Part shown: positions 25,077 to 35,958 of the stretch, piece by piece
How the letters are laid out: every line of letters starts with the position of its first letter
Numbering within the stretch: position 1 is the stretch's first letter
NCBI RefSeq assembly: GCF_003665065.1
Contig: NZ_RCHR01000003.1
Span: 620,001-684,000, forward strand
Source of the DNA: Oceanobacillus piezotolerans
GTDB lineage: Bacteria; Bacillota; Bacilli; Bacillales; Amphibacillaceae
Direction of reading: 5' to 3'
DNA: 64,000 nucleotides
Program-made: the position numbers and the translations under genes
Notes under the pieces: generated by a model
Told to the model about the DNA's origin: nothing
The model's database searches: none
What the model saw: only the letters and a program-made list of their open reading frames with translations

Positions 25077-25376
25077 ATGGCATTTGGACTTAAGCGTGAT
25101 GAACTGAAGAAATGGAAGCAAAATGTTGAGAATGGTCAAATTGATATTCTTACCCATTTTTGGTTGGATGAACGCTTTCCTGGTAGTAAGACCGTTACAA
25201 AGGTAGGCTGTAATGATATAGAAAAGCTTAAGCAATGGGGCAGGAAATATGGCCTCTCTCCTGAATGGATTCATCGAGATCCAGTGCATCCGCATTTTGA
25301 TTTATTCGGGGAGCAGCAGAAGAGAGTATTAATGGAAGAGGGAAGATGGGAGCAAATACGTAAGTTTAAATTATGA
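25077..25376 (+). CDS. yneQ: Conserved protein YneQ
   Basis: A 99-residue soluble protein, conserved after yneP in Bacillaceae; function unknown. Conserved-looking parts are MAFGLKRDELKKWK, THFWLDERFPGSKTVTKVGC and PEWIHRDPVHPHFDL. Starts right after yneP (TAATATG), so translation is probably coupled. Confidence 0.88.
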   Translation: MAFGLKRDELKKWKQNVENGQIDILTHFWLDERFPGSKTVTKVGCNDIEKLKQWGRKYGLSPEWIHRDPVHPHFDLFGEQQKRVLMEEGRWEQIRKFKL

Positions 25377-25387
25377 ACTTAATCGCA

Positions 25388-25512
25388 AGCGCCCGTTTAG
25401 CGACGTACGGACTCGCACCACATGACCTCGAACTTCTCCTTCCGTAATAGATAGAGGTAGTTCGACTTGTTATCATACAGAGGTGAGGAAAGTCTCACTA
25501 GTCGCTGGCGCT
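25388..25512. repeat. 125-bp inverted-repeat element downstream of yneQ
   Basis: GC-rich block whose ends pair: AGCGCC (25388) and AGCGAC (25399) with GTCGCT (25501) and GGCGCT (25507). Internal GAACTTCTCC / GAGGTAGTTC pairing is also visible. It is unlike the surrounding AT-rich gap (25377-25600) and resembles dispersed Bacillaceae repeats; no second copy is seen in this window. Confidence 0.55.
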
Positions 25513-25575
25513 AGAGCTGGAGTAGCCTTTCTATACATAGAATTAAACACAACTCATCAATAAATTTCCTAAGCA

Positions 25576-25602
25576 AAAAAGGCGGAATGGATCCGCCTTT
25601 TT
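25576..25602. terminator. Terminator of plsY-yidD
   Basis: AAAAAGGCGGA-ATGGA-TCCGCCTTTTT; symmetrical, adjoining the yidD stop. Confidence 0.9.
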
Positions 25603-25822
25603 ACTCTTTTTTTTCTGGGACATAATCAACACCACCAGGATGAAAAGGGTGGCATTTACTGATTCGCTTGATACTTAAATATGCACCTTTAAAAACACCG
25701 AAGCGTTTAAAAGCTTCTAAGCTATACTGAGAGCAGGTGGGATAAAATCGACACGTTGCAGGTGTATAAGGGCTGATTGCATTCTGGTAGAATTTAATTA
25801 AACCTATAAATAGATATTTCAT
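25601..25822 (-). CDS. yidD: Membrane protein insertion efficiency factor YidD
   Basis: Small peripheral membrane protein aiding YidC-type insertion. 73 residues with the diagnostic [19 protein letters not shown] and [14 protein letters not shown] motifs. It lies 25 bp downstream of plsY on the same strand and probably shares its transcript, an unusual partner since yidD is often next to rnpA or oxaA. Confidence 0.95.
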   Translation of the reverse strand: MKYLFIGLIKFYQNAISPYTPATCRFYPTCSQYSLEAFKRFGVFKGAYLSIKRISKCHPFHPGGVDYVPEKKE

Positions 25823-25847
25823 TCTCTTCCCCTTACTTTATTAAACC

Positions 25848-26429
25848 TTACATCCACTTGATTTTTGGTTCTGTGCCATTCCGAATTCGTTTAATATTTT
25901 CTTTGTGACGATAAAAAACAAACAACGTTAGCAAGGAAATAACAATAAGCAGACCAACATCTCGATAGAATAAGGATATAAGAATAGAGATGACTCCAGT
26001 AATCATAGATGATAGGGATACATATTTAGTTAGTTTTAAAGTTAGCAAGAAAGTGGTGATCATGATGACAAATAGCAGGGGATAAATTCCCAAGATAATC
26101 CCACCAGATGTCGCCACTGCCTTTCCGCCTTTAAACTTAGCAAATAATGGATATGTATGCCCGAGAACCGCGAATAAACCGATGATTAACCGGTTTACCT
26201 CTGCATCAAACAACAGTGGCAGAATGACAGCTAACGTTCCTTTTAAAATATCAGATAAAGTAACAATAATACCTGCTTTCTTACCTAAAACTCGAAAAGC
26301 ATTGGTCGCTCCTAGATTGCCACTCCCATGCTCCCGTACATCTATATTATATCCCGCTTTTCCTACAACCAGTGCTGAGGGAATGGATCCTAACAAATAG
26401 GCAATAATAGCAAATATTGCATATTCCAT
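25848..26429 (-). CDS. plsY: Glycerol-3-phosphate acyltransferase PlsY
   Basis: Integral membrane enzyme that acylates glycerol-3-phosphate with acyl-phosphate, first step of phospholipid synthesis with PlsX. 193 residues, five or more membrane segments. The three catalytic loops are seen: [24 protein letters not shown] and [13 protein letters not shown]. Equivalent to B. subtilis yneS. Confidence 0.96.
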   Translation of the reverse strand: MEYAIFAIIAYLLGSIPSALVVGKAGYNIDVREHGSGNLGATNAFRVLGKKAGIIVTLSDILKGTLAVILPLLFDAEVNRLIIGLFAVLGHTYPLFAKFKGGKAVATSGGIILGIYPLLFVIMITTFLLTLKLTKYVSLSSMITGVISILISLFYRDVGLLIVISLLTLFVFYRHKENIKRIRNGTEPKIKWM

Positions 26430-26611
26430 ATACTATCCTTCTTTCTATAAATATTGGCTATTAGCTATAAATCATAAAAGTTAATTCTTTTTTAAGGAAA
26501 TAAGTATCTATGCTATAGTAGTAGTTAACAACTATTAAGATATATCAATGTGCCCATGAAAACAAGCATTTTCTTCATTTTTATCTAAATAACAGAAAGG
26601 AGTACAAACTT

Positions 26612-27028
26612 ATGACTTGGGAAAATCCTTCAAAAGAAGAATTAAAAGAAATATTGGAGACTTCTAAAACCATCGCTGTTGTCGGATTATCCGATAACCC
26701 AGCTCGTACATCCTATCAAATTTCTAAGATTATGCAGCAGGAAGGCTACCGCATTATTCCGGTTAACCCGACTGTTGATGAGGTATTAGGGGAGAAAGCA
26801 TACCCTTCATTAACAGCTGTTCCAGATCAAATTGATATCATAAACGTCTTCCGTCGTCCGGAATATTTACCGGAGATTGCAGAAGAAGCAGCAAAGACGA
26901 ATGCACGTATCTTCTGGGCTCAACAGGGAATTGTCAATGAACAAGCATATCATTATTTAAAGGAACGAGACTTTACAGTAATCATGGATTTATGCATTAA
27001 GGTTGTACATGCCGTTTTAGTAAAATAA
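26612..27028 (+). CDS. yneT: CoA-binding-domain protein YneT
   Basis: Rossmann-type CoA-binding protein of 138 residues, function unknown. The blocks AVVGLSDNPARTSYQISKIMQ, EKAYPSLTAVPDQIDIINVF and FWAQQGIVNEQAY are characteristic. Divergent from plsY, upstream of parE as in B. subtilis. ATG after AGAAAGGAG; followed by a terminator. Confidence 0.93.
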   Translation: MTWENPSKEELKEILETSKTIAVVGLSDNPARTSYQISKIMQQEGYRIIPVNPTVDEVLGEKAYPSLTAVPDQIDIINVFRRPEYLPEIAEEAAKTNARIFWAQQGIVNEQAYHYLKERDFTVIMDLCIKVVHAVLVK

Positions 27029-27041
27029 TAAAGGTTCTACC

Positions 27042-27070
27042 GAGGGGATGACAACAGGTCATCCCTTTAT
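27042..27070 (+). terminator. Terminator of yneT
   Basis: AGGGATGAC pairs with GTCATCCCT around AACAG; T-run short. Confidence 0.8.
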
Positions 27071-29370
<2,300 letters not shown>

Positions 29371-29382
29371 GGGGGAGTTGAA

Positions 29383-31827
29383 ATGGCACAACCGGAACAG
29401 TTTCTCGACCTTCCATTAGAAGAGGTCATTGGTGACCGATTTGGAAGGTACAGTAAATACATTATACAAGACAGAGCACTACCTGATGCTAGAGATGGAT
29501 TAAAGCCAGTTCAACGACGCATTCTGTTCGCTATGCATGTGGAGAGAAACACCCATGAAAAAGGTTTTCGTAAATCAGCGAAAACGGTTGGTAACGTAAT
29601 CGGGAATTATCATCCACATGGGGATTCATCTGTTTATGAAGCGATGGTACGATTAAGCCAAGACTGGAAGATTCGTAATGTATTAATAGAGATGCATGGT
29701 AACAACGGGAGCATTGACGGCGACCCAGCTGCAGCAATGCGGTATACGGAAGCACGTCTCTCACCAATTTCTGCAGAACTACTGCGTGATATTGATAAAG
29801 AAACCGTTGATTTAATGCCTAACTTTGACGAAACGGCAATGGAACCAACTGTACTTCCAGCGAAGTTTCCGAATTTGCTAGTGAATGGCTCAACAGGTAT
29901 TTCTGCTGGGTATGCAACAGATATTCCACCACATCATTTAGGTGAGGTCATTGATGCGGTTATTAAGAAAATTGATAAACCAGGTATAACCGTTGATGAG
30001 CTAATGCAGGTTATTAAAGGACCAGATTTTCCAACTGGTGGGATTATTCAGGGTGTAGAAGGAATTCGGAAAGCCTATGAAACAGGAAAAGGTAAAATTA
30101 TCGTCCGTTCAAAAACTAGCATTGAAACAGTTCGTGGCGGAAATCGTCAGCAGATTATCGTAGATGAAATTCCGTATGAAGTGAATAAGGCCAATATGGT
30201 CAAGAAAATCGATGAACTGCGTCTTGACCGTAAAGTCGAGGGAATCCTCGAAGTTCGAGACGAAACGGATCGGACAGGATTACGGATCGTAATCGAGTTG
30301 AAGAAGGATATAAATGCAGAAGGTGTGTTGAATTATTTATTTAAAAATACCGATCTGCAAGTTACCTATCATTTCAATATGGTGGCCATTCAAGACAGGG
30401 CACCAAAGCTCCTCTCCTTACCAGAAATGCTTGATTCCTATATTCAGCATCAGAAGGATGTCGTAACACGATCGACGACATACGATTTGAAAAAGGCGAA
30501 AGACAGGTCTCATATTGTAGAGGGTCTTATTAAAGCCATTTCGATTCTTGATGAATTAATTGCTACGATTCGTGCATCAAAAGATAAATCAGATGCAAAA
30601 AGACAAATTATTGATAAATATGCTTTTACCGAGGCACAGGCAGAAGCAATTGTTATGCTGCAATTATATCGATTGACTAATACAGATATTACCGATTTGA
30701 AGAAAGAAGCGGAAGAATTACGAAAACATATTGAAGAATTAGAATCCATCCTTGGCAGTGAGAAAAAGTTACTGCAAACGATTAAGAATGATTTAAGGCA
30801 AATGAAGAAAAAGTTCGCTGATGAGCGCAGAACGAAAATTGAGGAAGAAATTCAAGAACTGAAAATCGATATTGAAGTGGTTATTCCTAGTGAAGACGTA
30901 TTAGTGTCTATTTCTAAGGAAGGTTATGTGAAGCGCACAAGCCTGCGTTCCTATACCGCTTCGAATGGAGAAGATCTCGCTTTAAAAGAAGAAGATCACC
31001 TAGTCATTCTTGCTGAAATGAACACAACGGATAAGATGTTAATCTTTACCAATAAGGGCCGTTATGTTGTCATCCCTGTTCATGAACTGCCAGATATTCG
31101 CTGGAAAGATATTGGCCAGCATCTAAGTAACATTGCTAACTTGGAAAAAGAAGAGCACGTTGTAGAATGTTTACCAATTCGTGAATTCCCAGAAGACAGC
31201 TATCTTCTGTTCTTTACTAAGAATGGAATGGTAAAACGCAGTGAACTGAAGTTATATGATGCTAGTCGACATGCCAAACTGATGATTGCTTTGAATCTAA
31301 AGGACGACGATGAAGTTGTTAATGTCCATTTAACCAATGGACATTCTGATGTGTTTATTGCAACAGATAAGGGTTATGGATTATGGTATCATGAATCAGA
31401 AGTGAATGTAGTAGGTCAGCGCGCGGCTGGGGTGAAATCGATCCAATTGAAGGATGGGGAACAGGTAATTAGCGGGCAGATTTTTGATGATTTAACCGAT
31501 CCTTCCCTCGTTCTGGTAACCCAGCGCGGAGCTGTGAAACGAATGAAATTAAGAGAATTTGAAAAGACTTCACGCGCAAAACGTGGACTTGTCATGCTGC
31601 GTGAGCTCAAATCGAAAAGTCATGAAGTGAAAGGTTTCTTTGCTTTACAAAAAAATGAGAGCATTTATTTACGAACTGCTGATGGAACCACGGAGCATGT
31701 CTTTCCATTAGAGTTAAAACATAGCGATCGGTACAGCAATGGCTCATTTGTAGTCGATACCGATACGCATGGCGAAGTAGAAGTGGTTTGGAAAGAAGCG
31801 GAATATAAAAAACCATTTGATGAATAG
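29383..31827 (+). CDS. parC: DNA topoisomerase IV subunit A
   Basis: DNA-cutting subunit of topoisomerase IV, 814 residues. The catalytic tyrosine is Y121 in AAMRYTEARLSP. The quinolone-resistance region reads HPHGDSSVYEA, with the usual serines and glutamate, so no classic resistance substitution is seen. C-terminal beta-pinwheel repeats follow (VKRTSLRSY, VKRSELKLY, VKRMKLREF). Operon with parE. Confidence 0.97.
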   Translation: MAQPEQFLDLPLEEVIGDRFGRYSKYIIQDRALPDARDGLKPVQRRILFAMHVERNTHEKGFRKSAKTVGNVIGNYHPHGDSSVYEAMVRLSQDWKIRNVLIEMHGNNGSIDGDPAAAMRYTEARLSPISAELLRDIDKETVDLMPNFDETAMEPTVLPAKFPNLLVNGSTGISAGYATDIPPHHLGEVIDAVIKKIDKPGITVDELMQVIKGPDFPTGGIIQGVEGIRKAYETGKGKIIVRSKTSIETVRGGNRQQIIVDEIPYEVNKANMVKKIDELRLDRKVEGILEVRDETDRTGLRIVIELKKDINAEGVLNYLFKNTDLQVTYHFNMVAIQDRAPKLLSLPEMLDSYIQHQKDVVTRSTTYDLKKAKDRSHIVEGLIKAISILDELIATIRASKDKSDAKRQIIDKYAFTEAQAEAIVMLQLYRLTNTDITDLKKEAEELRKHIEELESILGSEKKLLQTIKNDLRQMKKKFADERRTKIEEEIQELKIDIEVVIPSEDVLVSISKEGYVKRTSLRSYTASNGEDLALKEEDHLVILAEMNTTDKMLIFTNKGRYVVIPVHELPDIRWKDIGQHLSNIANLEKEEHVVECLPIREFPEDSYLLFFTKNGMVKRSELKLYDASRHAKLMIALNLKDDDEVVNVHLTNGHSDVFIATDKGYGLWYHESEVNVVGQRAAGVKSIQLKDGEQVISGQIFDDLTDPSLVLVTQRGAVKRMKLREFEKTSRAKRGLVMLRELKSKSHEVKGFFALQKNESIYLRTADGTTEHVFPLELKHSDRYSNGSFVVDTDTHGEVEVVWKEAEYKKPFDE

Positions 31828-31879
31828 AATGAATAACTATGTAATAGGATATAGAGAGGGAATTTATTTCCATAAAACT

Positions 31880-31906
31880 GGGGCTTTCCATATAATGGAG
31901 CCCCTC
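31880..31906 (+). terminator. Weak hairpin after parC
   Basis: GGGGCT-N14-AGCCCC with inner TCCAT/ATGGA pairing; no T-run. A partial terminator between parC and the acyl-CoA operon. Confidence 0.45.
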
Positions 31907-31963
31907 CTTCATGCGGATTTTATTCCGAATATTCTGTATACAAACCCGAGAGAGGTGCAAATT

Positions 31964-33106
31964 ATGAACTTTGAATTAACGAAAGAACAGCAGATGGTAC
32001 AAACTTTGGTTCATGATTTTGCAGAGCAAGAAATTAAGCCAAGAGCGATAGAACTAGATAAAGAGGCTATATTTCCAGCAGATATATTTGAACAAATGGG
32101 TAAGCTCGGCTTCCTTGGCATTCCATTCCCAGAGCAATATGGAGGTTCAGGTGGAGACACAGTAGCTTATGCTATTGCTGTTATGGAAATAGGCCGTGCA
32201 TGCGGAGGGACCGGCCTTAGTTATGCAGCAGCTGTCTCATTGGGGGCAAGCCCATTCTACTATTTTGGAACAGAAGAGCAGAAACAATCCTATCTGCTTC
32301 CGCTTGCAGAAGGAAGGGAGCTTGCCGCATTTTGCTTAACCGAACCGAATGCTGGTTCAGATGCCGGAGGAACAAAGACAACTGCCGTCCTGGAAGGAAA
32401 TGAATACGTTATCAATGGAGAAAAGTGTTTTATTACGAACGCGAGCTATGCGAAGGTGTTAATTGTCACAGCAGTAACGGGCAAAGATGCCAAGGGCAGA
32501 AATACCATTTCTTCTATTATTGTTCCTGCTGACACGAAAGGGCTAAAAATCACGGAGCCTTATGAAAAGATGGGAGTACGTGCTTCAAACACAGCCGAAA
32601 TTATTTTTCAAGATGTGAGGGTGCCTAAGGAAAATATATTAGGAAGCCCAAATAAGGGTTTCAAGCAATTCCTAAAAACTTTAGATGGCGGGAGAATTTC
32701 CATTGCTGCCTTAGGTGTTGGCATCGCTCAAGCCGCTTTGGATAAAGCATTAAATTATGCAAAAGAAAGAAATCAGTTTGGCAAATCCATTTCCAATTTT
32801 CAGGCCATACAATTTAAGCTGGCAGACATGGCAATGGAAGTAGAGCTTGCTAGAAATATGGTGTATAAAGCTGCATGGTTAAAGGACCAGAGGAAACCAT
32901 TTGGAAAGGAAGCGGCTTTTGCGAAGCTTTTTGCCACAGAGACAGCATTTCGATCTGCAAATCAGGCCATTCAGATTCACGGTGGCTATGGCTATATGCA
33001 GGAATATGAGGTAGAGCGGTATTTACGGGATGCCAAATTACTTGAAATTGGGGAAGGGACATCAGAGATTCAAAGACTTGTTATAGCAAGGCATTTAGGC
33101 TGTTAA
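31964..33106 (+). CDS. yngJ: Acyl-CoA dehydrogenase (YngJ type)
   Basis: FAD enzyme that introduces the alpha-beta double bond in acyl-CoA; by context probably isovaleryl-CoA or a similar short chain. 380 residues from ATG 31964 (GAGAGAGGTG ribosome site); the longer frame from 31817 overlaps parC and is rejected. Motifs: FPEQYGGSGGD, FCLTEPNAGSDAGG, FITNASYAKV, GGYGYMQEYEVERYLRDAK, and the likely catalytic Glu in GEGTSEIQR (about 364). First gene of a shortened yng-like cluster. Confidence 0.92.
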   Translation: MNFELTKEQQMVQTLVHDFAEQEIKPRAIELDKEAIFPADIFEQMGKLGFLGIPFPEQYGGSGGDTVAYAIAVMEIGRACGGTGLSYAAAVSLGASPFYYFGTEEQKQSYLLPLAEGRELAAFCLTEPNAGSDAGGTKTTAVLEGNEYVINGEKCFITNASYAKVLIVTAVTGKDAKGRNTISSIIVPADTKGLKITEPYEKMGVRASNTAEIIFQDVRVPKENILGSPNKGFKQFLKTLDGGRISIAALGVGIAQAALDKALNYAKERNQFGKSISNFQAIQFKLADMAMEVELARNMVYKAAWLKDQRKPFGKEAAFAKLFATETAFRSANQAIQIHGGYGYMQEYEVERYLRDAKLLEIGEGTSEIQRLVIARHLGC

Positions 33107-33220
33107 AAAACTTAGTTCGATTTTCGTGGAAATAAAAGTATTGATGCCAATTGAAAAAAGTAACAACGACTTTATTTGTTATTCTCCTAAACTATTCTTT
33201 ATAAAAGGAGGGCTTCTTAC

Positions 33221-33433
33221 ATGCATGAAGTTAGAGCAACAATGGCGGGCAGTGTATGGCGAGTAGAGGTGAAGGTCGGGGATACAGTAGAGATAGACCA
33301 AGAGGTTGTAGTTATCGAATCGATGAAAATGGAAATCCCCATTTTGACAGAAAAAGCTGGCCGTATAAAAGCACTACATGTGGCAGCTGGTGACTTTATT
33401 GATGAAGGGGATTTGCTTGTAACCATAGAATAG
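33221..33433 (+). CDS. yngHB: Biotin/lipoyl attachment protein (YngHB type)
   Basis: A 70-residue single-domain carrier with the attachment motif ESMKMEIP, so K36 carries biotin (or lipoyl). In B. subtilis the equivalent BLAP lies between the acyl-CoA synthetase and biotin carboxylase genes of the yng operon. Here it follows the dehydrogenase directly after 114 bp, with the synthetase missing, and no biotin carboxylase follows. ATG behind AAGGAGG. Confidence 0.92.
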   Translation: MHEVRATMAGSVWRVEVKVGDTVEIDQEVVVIESMKMEIPILTEKAGRIKALHVAAGDFIDEGDLLVTIE

Positions 33434-33480
33434 ACCTAAACATTAGCAGCTAATCACTAACCTAGTAAGGAGGGGATACC

Positions 33481-34263
33481 ATGGCAGAATTGGTTACTTT
33501 ACAGCGAGTAAAAGATCATATTGCTATTCTGAAGTTATGTCGTGAGGAGAAAGCAAATGCCATGTCCCAAGCATTACTGGAACAACTCAATGATAAGATT
33601 CTTATCATTAAGCAAGATCCTTCCTTTTATTGTGCAATTATACATGGTGAAGGAGTAAAGGCATTTTGTGCTGGTGCCGACCTTAAGGAACGTAAAAGAA
33701 TGAGTGATAAGGAAGTAATACGAGCGGTTCAATATATTGGAAATACGGTGGATAGTATAGAAAAATTAGAGATTCCAGTGATTGCTGCCATCAATGGAGC
33801 AGCATTTGGAGGAGGATTAGAGCTTGCTCTTGCGTGTGATATGCGAATTGCTTCCCGAACAGCCATGTTAGGATTAACGGAAACGTCGCTAGCAATTATA
33901 CCAGGGGCAGGAGGCACACAGCGGCTCCCACGTCTTATTGGGGCAGGACAGGCAAAACGGCTCATTTATACAGCCCAGCCAATTACCGCAGAGGAAGCTT
34001 ACGCGATTGGGCTAGTAGAAGTCTTAGTGGAACAAGAGCATCTTGTAGAAAGAGCTCTTTCTGTTGCAGAGAAGATTGCAGGTAATGGCCCATTAGCTTT
34101 GAGACAAGCAAAGCTAGCAATTAACAAAGGAAGTGATATGAATCTAGCAGCAGGGCTATTAGTCGAGCATCAGGCATATAAGGAAACGATTTCTACAAAA
34201 GACCGTACTGAGGGGTTACTGGCATTTAGTGAAAAGCGAAAACCAACGTATAAGGGAATGTAG
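33481..34263 (+). CDS. yngF: Enoyl-CoA hydratase/isomerase family protein (YngF type)
   Basis: Crotonase-fold enzyme, 260 residues; in B. subtilis YngF is thought to act as methylglutaconyl-CoA hydratase in leucine breakdown. The oxyanion-hole blocks are KAFCAGADLKERK and GAAFGGGLELALACDM, with catalytic-region GLTETSLAIIPGAGGTQRLPR. Start ATG with a strong AAGGAGG. Ends immediately before the carboxylase gene. Confidence 0.92.
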   Translation: MAELVTLQRVKDHIAILKLCREEKANAMSQALLEQLNDKILIIKQDPSFYCAIIHGEGVKAFCAGADLKERKRMSDKEVIRAVQYIGNTVDSIEKLEIPVIAAINGAAFGGGLELALACDMRIASRTAMLGLTETSLAIIPGAGGTQRLPRLIGAGQAKRLIYTAQPITAEEAYAIGLVEVLVEQEHLVERALSVAEKIAGNGPLALRQAKLAINKGSDMNLAAGLLVEHQAYKETISTKDRTEGLLAFSEKRKPTYKGM

Positions 34264-34274
34264 AGGTGGATGAC

Positions 34275-35804
34275 ATGACTTTTAGGGATGTTTTTCAGAA
34301 TAGAGTAGATAAAATTAAACAAGGTGGCCAAGAAAAATATCATGAAAGTAATAAATCAAAGGGCAAGTTATTTGTTCGGGAGCGTCTTCAACTATTATTG
34401 GATGATGGTGTAGACGTAGAGGATGCTTTTTTTGCCAACTGTATGGCAGAGGATTTACCGGCAGATGGTGTTGTGACAGGGATTGGAAAAATCAATGGTC
34501 AAACCGTTTGCGTGATGGCCAATGATTCTACAGTGAAGGCTGGATCATGGGGGAAACGAACGGTAGAGAAAATATTACGGATCCAAGAGACTGCTATAAA
34601 GCTGGAAGTGCCTTTTATCTATCTTGTTGATTCGGCAGGTGCAAGGATTACGGACCAGATTGAGATGTTTCCTAATCGCCGCGGGGCAGGAAGGATCTTC
34701 TATAATCAGATTAAAATGTCTGGTCGCGTACCGCAAGTCTGCCTGCTATTCGGTCCATCTGCCGCAGGTGGGGCTTATATTCCGGCATTTTGCGATGTAG
34801 TCATCATGGTGGAAGGCAATGCCTCCATGTACTTGGGTTCACCAAGAATGGCGGAGAAGGTGATTGGCGAAAAGGTTAGTTTAGAAGAAATGGGTGGAGC
34901 TAAGATGCATTGCAGCGTCTCAGGTGTGGGGGATGTATTGGCAAATAACGAACAGGAAGCAATATCTTATGCCCAGCACTACTTAAGTTATTTTCCAGCT
35001 AATTTCCGTGGTAAAGCTCCTGCACAAGCTTCGAAAGCGGTAAAAGCAAGTGGGCGAACCATTCGGGAAATCATTCCTGAAAGTCCGAATACTCCTTTTA
35101 ATATGTATGCATTAATTGATAAGGTGATTGATGAAAATTCTTTTTGCGAAATTAAGAAATACTTTGCCCAGGAGTTGATTACAGGGCTTGCACGGATCGA
35201 TGGAAAGGTGATTGGGATCATTGCCAATCAGCCACTGGTAAAAGGCGGAGTTTTATTCACAGATTCCGCTGATAAAGCGGCTAAGTTTATTCAGTTGTGT
35301 GATGCTTTCCATATCCCGCTGTTGTTCCTAACCGATGTACCAGGTTTTATGATTGGAACCAAAGTGGAAAGGCAAGGAATCATTCGTCATGGAGCCAAGA
35401 TGCTTTCAGCGATGACAGAAGCAACTGTTCCGAAGATTTCCGTTATTGTTAGGAAAGCTTATGGTGCAGGGCTTTATGCGATGGCTGGACCAGCATTTGA
35501 GCCAGATTGTGTATTAGCATTTCCGAATGCACAGATTGCTGTAATGGGACCGGAGGCTGCGGTAAATGCTGTCTATGCCAATAGAATAGCTGCACTGCCA
35601 GAGGATGAGAGAATTCGATTTATCGAAGAAAAGCACCGTGAATATCAGGAGGAAATCGATATATATCGTTTGGCCTCCGAGATGATTGTCGATGATATTA
35701 TTGACCCAGATCAACTGAGAGAACAATTGGTGAAGCGATATGCCGCTTACGAAATGAAAAACATTACCTTCACGGAAAGAAAGCATGGTGTTTATCCTGT
35801 TTAA
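34275..35804 (+). CDS. yngE: Acyl-CoA carboxylase carboxyltransferase subunit (YngE type)
   Basis: Carboxyltransferase half of a biotin-dependent acyl-CoA carboxylase (methylcrotonyl- or propionyl-CoA class), 509 residues. Seen: SKGKLFVRERLQLLLDDG, the N-half acyl-CoA site with GARITDQIEMFPNRRGAGRI and PSAAGGAYIPAFCD, and the biotin site region DVPGFMIGTKVERQGIIRHGA. The complete enzyme needs a biotin carboxylase, which this cluster lacks. ATG 34275 fits GAGGTGG; GTG 34266 is the alternative. A terminator follows. Confidence 0.92.
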   Translation: MTFRDVFQNRVDKIKQGGQEKYHESNKSKGKLFVRERLQLLLDDGVDVEDAFFANCMAEDLPADGVVTGIGKINGQTVCVMANDSTVKAGSWGKRTVEKILRIQETAIKLEVPFIYLVDSAGARITDQIEMFPNRRGAGRIFYNQIKMSGRVPQVCLLFGPSAAGGAYIPAFCDVVIMVEGNASMYLGSPRMAEKVIGEKVSLEEMGGAKMHCSVSGVGDVLANNEQEAISYAQHYLSYFPANFRGKAPAQASKAVKASGRTIREIIPESPNTPFNMYALIDKVIDENSFCEIKKYFAQELITGLARIDGKVIGIIANQPLVKGGVLFTDSADKAAKFIQLCDAFHIPLLFLTDVPGFMIGTKVERQGIIRHGAKMLSAMTEATVPKISVIVRKAYGAGLYAMAGPAFEPDCVLAFPNAQIAVMGPEAAVNAVYANRIAALPEDERIRFIEEKHREYQEEIDIYRLASEMIVDDIIDPDQLREQLVKRYAAYEMKNITFTERKHGVYPV

Positions 35805-35812
35805 ACCTTGAC

Positions 35813-35833
35813 GTTACTCGTTGAGGTTTTTTA
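35813..35833 (+). terminator. Terminator of the yng-like operon
   Basis: AAACCTTGACG pairs with CGTTGAGGTTT (two wobbles) and ends in six Ts. Confidence 0.82.
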
Positions 35834-35958
35834 ATGTACAATAATTATATTATGTTAACTACAGTCATGGTGTATTTTCTTAATTTTAATGAATGTATAG
35901 AATTATGCCGCCAATTTACGTATAATAGGTTTAAATTGGGGAATTAGGAGAATAGGGA

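Noticed and set aside
29383..31827. Quinolone-resistance mutation in parC
   Set aside because: The Ser and Glu positions of the HPHGDSSVYEA region are unmodified.
31817..31963. N-terminal extension of the acyl-CoA dehydrogenase
   Set aside because: It overlaps the end of parC and lacks a ribosome site; ATG 31964 with GAGAGAGGTG matches the family start.
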